Position numbers and translations under genes: made by a program. The notes beneath the pieces are model-generated. The model was not told where the DNA came from, did not search any database, and worked only from the letters and a program-made list of their open reading frames with translations. Positions 61,549 through 64,000 of a stretch of 64,000 nt of DNA are shown one piece after another. Numbering within the stretch: the first letter of the stretch is position 1; each line of letters opens with the position of its first letter. The stretch is from JANXYW01 sp031400455 (lineage in GTDB: Bacteria; Chloroflexota; Dehalococcoidia; DSTF01; JACRBR01), in the NCBI GenBank assembly GCA_031400455.1, contig JANNPX010000046.1, positions 40,450 to 104,449 on the forward strand, given 5' to 3'.

Positions 61549-61569
61549 GTATATTGTTACCGACTAGTG
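61540..61569. repeat. Right 22-bp terminal inverted repeat and target duplication
   Basis: Bases 61540-61561 start CTGAGT and end GTTACC, the exact complement of the left end. GACTAGTG at 61562-61569 repeats the left target site. Confidence 0.95.
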
Positions 61570-61597
61570 ACTAGTGGATAGACCGGAGGCGAGAGTC

Positions 61598-61969
61598 ATG
61601 GAGCGCGTGCAGTCGCATCGCGATCTCATCGTGTGGAATAAAGCGATGGATCTGGTTGTCGAGGTGTACCGCATTTCGAGTCTCTTCCCCGCGGCAGAGC
61701 GATGGCGGTTGATCGATCAGATCAGTCGCGCCGTCGTCTCGGTTCCGGCGAACATCGCTGAAGGCCAGGGCCGAGGCACATCGAAGGACTTCGCCCAGTT
61801 CCTCGCAATCGCCCGCGGTTCCCTGAACGAAACCGAGACATACCTGCTGCTGGCGGTCCGCCTTGGATACCTCACGACCGAGAAAATTGAGCCGGTGTTA
61901 GCCCTGCTCACCGAAGTAAGCAAGATGCTAGGCAGCCTTAGAGCAAAGGTGCTTCAACGCACGCGCTAA
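61598..61969 (+). CDS. Four-helix-bundle protein (23S rRNA intervening-sequence type)
   Basis: The 123-residue protein follows GGAGGCGAGAGTC. It matches the S23/IVP-type four-helix family: DLIVWNKAMDLVVEVYRISS, LFPAAERWRLIDQISRAVVS, VPANIAEGQGRGTSKDFAQF, LAIARGSLNETETYLLLAVR. Members were first found in rRNA intervening sequences but most are in ordinary genomic loci, and their function is unknown. Simple repeats of the CCACTAT type lie on both sides (TAGTGACTAGTGGATAG before, CTATCCACTATCCACTATCC after), and the transposon landed in the upstream set. Confidence 0.9.
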   Translation: MERVQSHRDLIVWNKAMDLVVEVYRISSLFPAAERWRLIDQISRAVVSVPANIAEGQGRGTSKDFAQFLAIARGSLNETETYLLLAVRLGYLTTEKIEPVLALLTEVSKMLGSLRAKVLQRTR

Positions 61970-62063
61970 CGCGCCCCCTCTATCCACTATCCACTATCCA
62001 CTATCCCCTCACCGGCGCCGATATACTTGAAGGCACACTCGCTCGTACGAACTGAGAGGCAGC

Positions 62064-62555
62064 ATGCTCGGACATCTAGTCGGTACGGTGAAGCGCAATC
62101 ACGCGCTGGAGCACGCGACAATCGCCGTGCTGCTGCGTCGCATCGGGCACGATATCCGAATGGTGGGGCGGGCGACGCGCGACGGCTACTATCTGTATGC
62201 CGATGTGCCGACCGAACTCCTCGAAGAGTCGACACGCGAGGCGCTGTACCGGCTCAAGAACGGCGAAGGCCACCTCGCCGTGTCGTCGCTGTGCGGTACG
62301 AACCTCGCCGTGGCGGGGGCGCTGGCCGGTGCCGCGTCGCTGATCACGATGGGCGGCGCGCACAACCGCACCGAGCGCCTCCCGAACGTCATCCTTGCGT
62401 CGATGCTCGCCGTCATCGCCGCGCAGCCCGTCGGCCGCATGGTCCAGCGCTACCTCACCACCAGCCCCGACCTCTCCGACACAGAGATCGTCGGCATCAA
62501 GGCCAGCGCCCGCGGCGGCGCAAAGTTCCACAAAGTCCAAACCACCCGCGGCTAG
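62064..62555 (+). CDS. DUF6391-type membrane-associated protein
   Basis: The 163-residue protein starts after GAGAGGCAGC, with TATACT at 62021-62026 as a possible -10 box. It opens VKRNHALEHATIAVLLRRIG, a signature of the DUF6391 family, and continues GRATRDGYYLYADVPTELLE. One or two hydrophobic segments follow (NLAVAGALAGAASLITMGG, LPNVILASMLAVIAAQPVG). Homologues occur in Cyanobacteria and Chloroflexota; the role is unknown. The HALEHA motif near the N-terminus may bind a metal. Confidence 0.82.
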   Translation: MLGHLVGTVKRNHALEHATIAVLLRRIGHDIRMVGRATRDGYYLYADVPTELLEESTREALYRLKNGEGHLAVSSLCGTNLAVAGALAGAASLITMGGAHNRTERLPNVILASMLAVIAAQPVGRMVQRYLTTSPDLSDTEIVGIKASARGGAKFHKVQTTRG

Positions 62556-62870
62556 CCTGCCCCACACATCACCCGAAGACGCGGAGCGAGTCGCACAGCC
62601 GTCCCCGGCTGTGAGTTCGTCGCTGGCACATTTCTCCCCGTGCGCGACAGAACGACCGCTCCACCGCCGGCACGATGCGCCCCGTCTCGTCGCGAACTCG
62701 TAGAAGTTGGACGGGTGCAGATGGCTCAGCGCATCCATCCCGCCGAAGAATCGGCCGCAGTCCGCCACATCGACTGAGCGTCCGGCGCTCCGCATCGCAT
62801 CGTATCAGGGTGCCCACCGAGCGACACCCGCCGCGCACGGCTGATATGATCCTTCACGGCGTAGCCGCAA
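62556..62870. other. Gene-free interval with one repeat element
   Basis: No convincing gene is seen. GAAGACGCGGAGCGAGTCGC followed by ACAGCCGTCCCCGGCTGTGA (about 62576-62613) belongs to the palindromic family also found near 12.0, 12.2 and 37.3 kb. TATGAT at 62845-62850 may be the -10 box of the tRNA-Arg gene. Confidence 0.6.
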
Positions 62871-62946
62871 GCCCCCGTAGCTCAGTGGACAGAGCACCGG
62901 ACTTCTAATCCGACGGTCGCAGGTTCGAATCCTGCCGGGGGTACCA
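62871..62946 (+). tRNA. tRNA-Arg (anticodon TCT)
   Basis: The cloverleaf is complete: acceptor strand GCCCCCG with CGGGGGT (a G-T pair at the end), D arm, anticodon stem CCGGA/TCCGA around CTTCTAA (anticodon 62904-62906), and T arm GCAGG/CCTGC. CCA is encoded. It reads AGA and AGG codons. Confidence 0.95.
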
Positions 62947-62989
62947 CAGATTCAAAACCGGCTCGCACTCGCCCGACTAGCGCGGTTAC

Positions 62990-63155
62990 AGCGAGCACCG
63001 GATTGATTCGCGAGCAGCGGATTAGGACGTGTGTAACCGTCCGACAAGGCGAATCCCCTTGTCTGCGGACGACTCTCGATCCTACAGAGACGGCGTCACC
63101 GGCTTTCCATCTTCCGGTGTCGAGCACCGGATTACCAGTCCGATGGTCGTAAGCC
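62990..63155 (+). other. Decayed tRNA-Arg-like fragments
   Basis: GAGCACCGGATTACCAGTCC (from 63122) and the following GATGGTCGT follow the anticodon arm and variable loop of the tRNA-Arg just upstream with several changes. GAGCACCGGATTGATTCG (about 62994) is another partial match. The acceptor stem is missing in both. No gene is seen from 62947 to 63178. Confidence 0.45.
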
Positions 63156-63178
63156 CGCGCCTCACGTCATACTCCCGT

Positions 63179-64000
63179 ATGGAACTGCAGATTCGCTATT
63201 GCACGACGACCGATGGCGTCAGCATCGCCTGGGGCGAGATGGGCCAGGGGCCGGCGGTGCTCTATTTCCAACCCGCGCCCTTCTCGCACGTGGAGCAAAG
63301 TGTCGCGATCAATCAGGCTGTCTGGGACGACTTGGCATCGTCGTTTCGATTGATCTTCTTCGACGTGCGGGGCACGGGCTTGTCAGAGCGAAACGTGGAT
63401 CACGTGTCGGCCGAAACGCTGCTGGCCGACGCCGAAGCGGTGATCAGCGCGGCGCAGCTTGATCAGTTCGTCGTCTACAGCGACGCCAACTTAGTGTCGC
63501 TGCATCCGGCATTGCAGGTGGCGACCGCATTTCCTTCGCGGGTTACGCATCTGTTGCTCGTGTCGCCGTTTCAAAACATGAGCGAGCTGGCGGAGACACC
63601 CTACGGCCGTGTTGGTGCCGCTCTCGCGGAGACCGATTGGGACGTGTACGTCGAAACGACATGTCGCGTGCTGCTCGGTATCGATGCCGCAACAGCCCCC
63701 TTTGTCGACGCGTTCGCGAAGGCTGCGGCGAGCTGGGCCGATGCCCCGATCGGCCGCCAGTACGTGCGATTGATGGACGAACTGGATGTGAGCGACCTCC
63801 TGGAGCGCTTGCGCCAGCCGACGCTGGTGTGCCGGACTGAGCCGAGCATGGTCCCGGCGAGCAGCAGTCAGCGCGTCGCGGCGAAGATTCCAGGTGCGCA
63901 GTATGTTCGGGTCAACGATCCGAGCGGTGCGACGCGCCCCGGGTTGATTCGCAAGTTCGTAGCGTCATCGGAAAGGAAGCCGCCCTCCGGGCCAACGACC
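63179..64000 (+). CDS. Alpha/beta hydrolase-fold domain lacking the nucleophile (partial)
   Basis: The frame is open to the window end (274 residues seen). MELQIRYCTTTDGVSIAWGE is the usual start of Chloroflexota and Actinobacteria hydrolase domains that are often fused to LuxR or cyclase domains. IFFDVRGTGLSERN and VTHLLLVSPF fit the fold. The nucleophile elbow, normally G-x-S-x-G-G, reads VYSDANLVS, and the later acid and histidine motifs are also absent. The domain is therefore probably a binding or sensing domain. An output domain may follow outside the window. Confidence 0.75.
   Translation, partial: MELQIRYCTTTDGVSIAWGEMGQGPAVLYFQPAPFSHVEQSVAINQAVWDDLASSFRLIFFDVRGTGLSERNVDHVSAETLLADAEAVISAAQLDQFVVYSDANLVSLHPALQVATAFPSRVTHLLLVSPFQNMSELAETPYGRVGAALAETDWDVYVETTCRVLLGIDAATAPFVDAFAKAAASWADAPIGRQYVRLMDELDVSDLLERLRQPTLVCRTEPSMVPASSSQRVAAKIPGAQYVRVNDPSGATRPGLIRKFVASSERKPPSGPTT

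Larger units (their letters stand above)
59239..61561. mobile_element. IS1595-like transposon carrying a RelA/SpoT-domain gene
   Basis: The 2323-bp element is bounded by perfect 22-bp inverted repeats and flanked by an 8-bp direct repeat (GACTAGTG at 59231-59238 and 61562-61569). The 8-bp duplication fits the IS1595 family. It holds, in order, a RelA/SpoT-domain gene on the plus strand, a 49-codon gene and an ISXO2-like transposase on the minus strand. Perfect ends and an intact transposase indicate a recent, possibly active insertion. By eye the interior has lower GC than its surroundings, suggesting a foreign origin. Confidence 0.95.

Noticed and set aside
60358..61581. A 407-codon open frame opposite the transposase
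   Set aside because: The transposase on the other strand has complete catalytic motifs and a good promoter. The long opposite frame is a codon-bias artefact.
62569..62838. Minus-strand open frames between the DUF6391 gene and tRNA-Arg
   Set aside because: They are Arg/Cys-rich, overlap a palindromic repeat, and have neither ribosome-binding site nor family motif.

Overview
The window is high-GC bacterial DNA and is probably a member of the Chloroflexota. That is an inference from gene content: an ECF sigma factor overlapping a DUF5667-type membrane protein, an O-antigen-ligase/TPR protein, a cyclase-ATPase-TPR regulator, DUF6391, secreted proteins with a GGPLDPPGAP motif, an F420-type luciferase-like oxidoreductase, and many leaderless genes. 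No rRNA or single marker decides it. Two intact tRNAs are present: Lys(TTT) on the minus strand near 2.3 kb and Arg(TCT) on the plus strand near 62.9 kb.

Layout. 0-12 kb: end of a PadR-like regulator, a membrane protein, a small phosphotransferase and DHFR-like pair, tRNA-Lys, the sigma/DUF5667 pair, a large membrane O-antigen-ligase/TPR protein, a DUF192 lipoprotein and a peptide-type ABC importer operon (binding protein and two permeases, no ATPase in the window). 12-20 kb: a 200-bp tandem repeat, a secreted fibronectin-like protein behind a structured leader, valS, then a copper operon (csoR, copZ, copA, cupredoxin lipoprotein) with a recognisable CsoR operator. 20-33 kb: a secreted esterase, an anchored TAP-like hydrolase, two GMC oxidoreductases (the second with a small subunit), a PAC2 protein, DinB, FolC, nitroreductase, aspartate kinase and a receiver protein. 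33-48 kb: the 1083-residue cyclase/ATPase/TPR regulator, two GNAT proteins, acyl-CoA dehydrogenase, a secreted beta-helix protein, a formyltransferase, PepA, an alpha/beta hydrolase, a lipocalin-like protein, glyA and small proteins. 48-59 kb: M1 aminopeptidase with HEAT repeats, two phosphotransferase-like kinases, SWIM zinc finger, LLM oxidoreductase, twin DUF1566-like secreted proteins, a surface protein and hemL. 59-64 kb: an IS1595-like transposon, a four-helix-bundle protein, a DUF6391 protein, tRNA-Arg and the start of a degenerate alpha/beta hydrolase.

The most notable object is a complete 2323-bp transposon (59239-61561) with perfect 22-bp inverted repeats and an 8-bp target duplication. 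It carries an intact RelA/SpoT-domain gene and a 49-codon small gene besides its transposase. Second is a copper ATPase with an extra C-terminal membrane segment and a cupredoxin-like domain that keeps a His-Cys-His-Met ligand set. Third, at least five families of small palindromic repeats litter the intergenic DNA, and two of them sit in frame inside essential-type genes (valS and copA), adding peptide insertions. Many genes have a -10 box 6-9 bases before the start codon, which points to widespread leaderless transcription.
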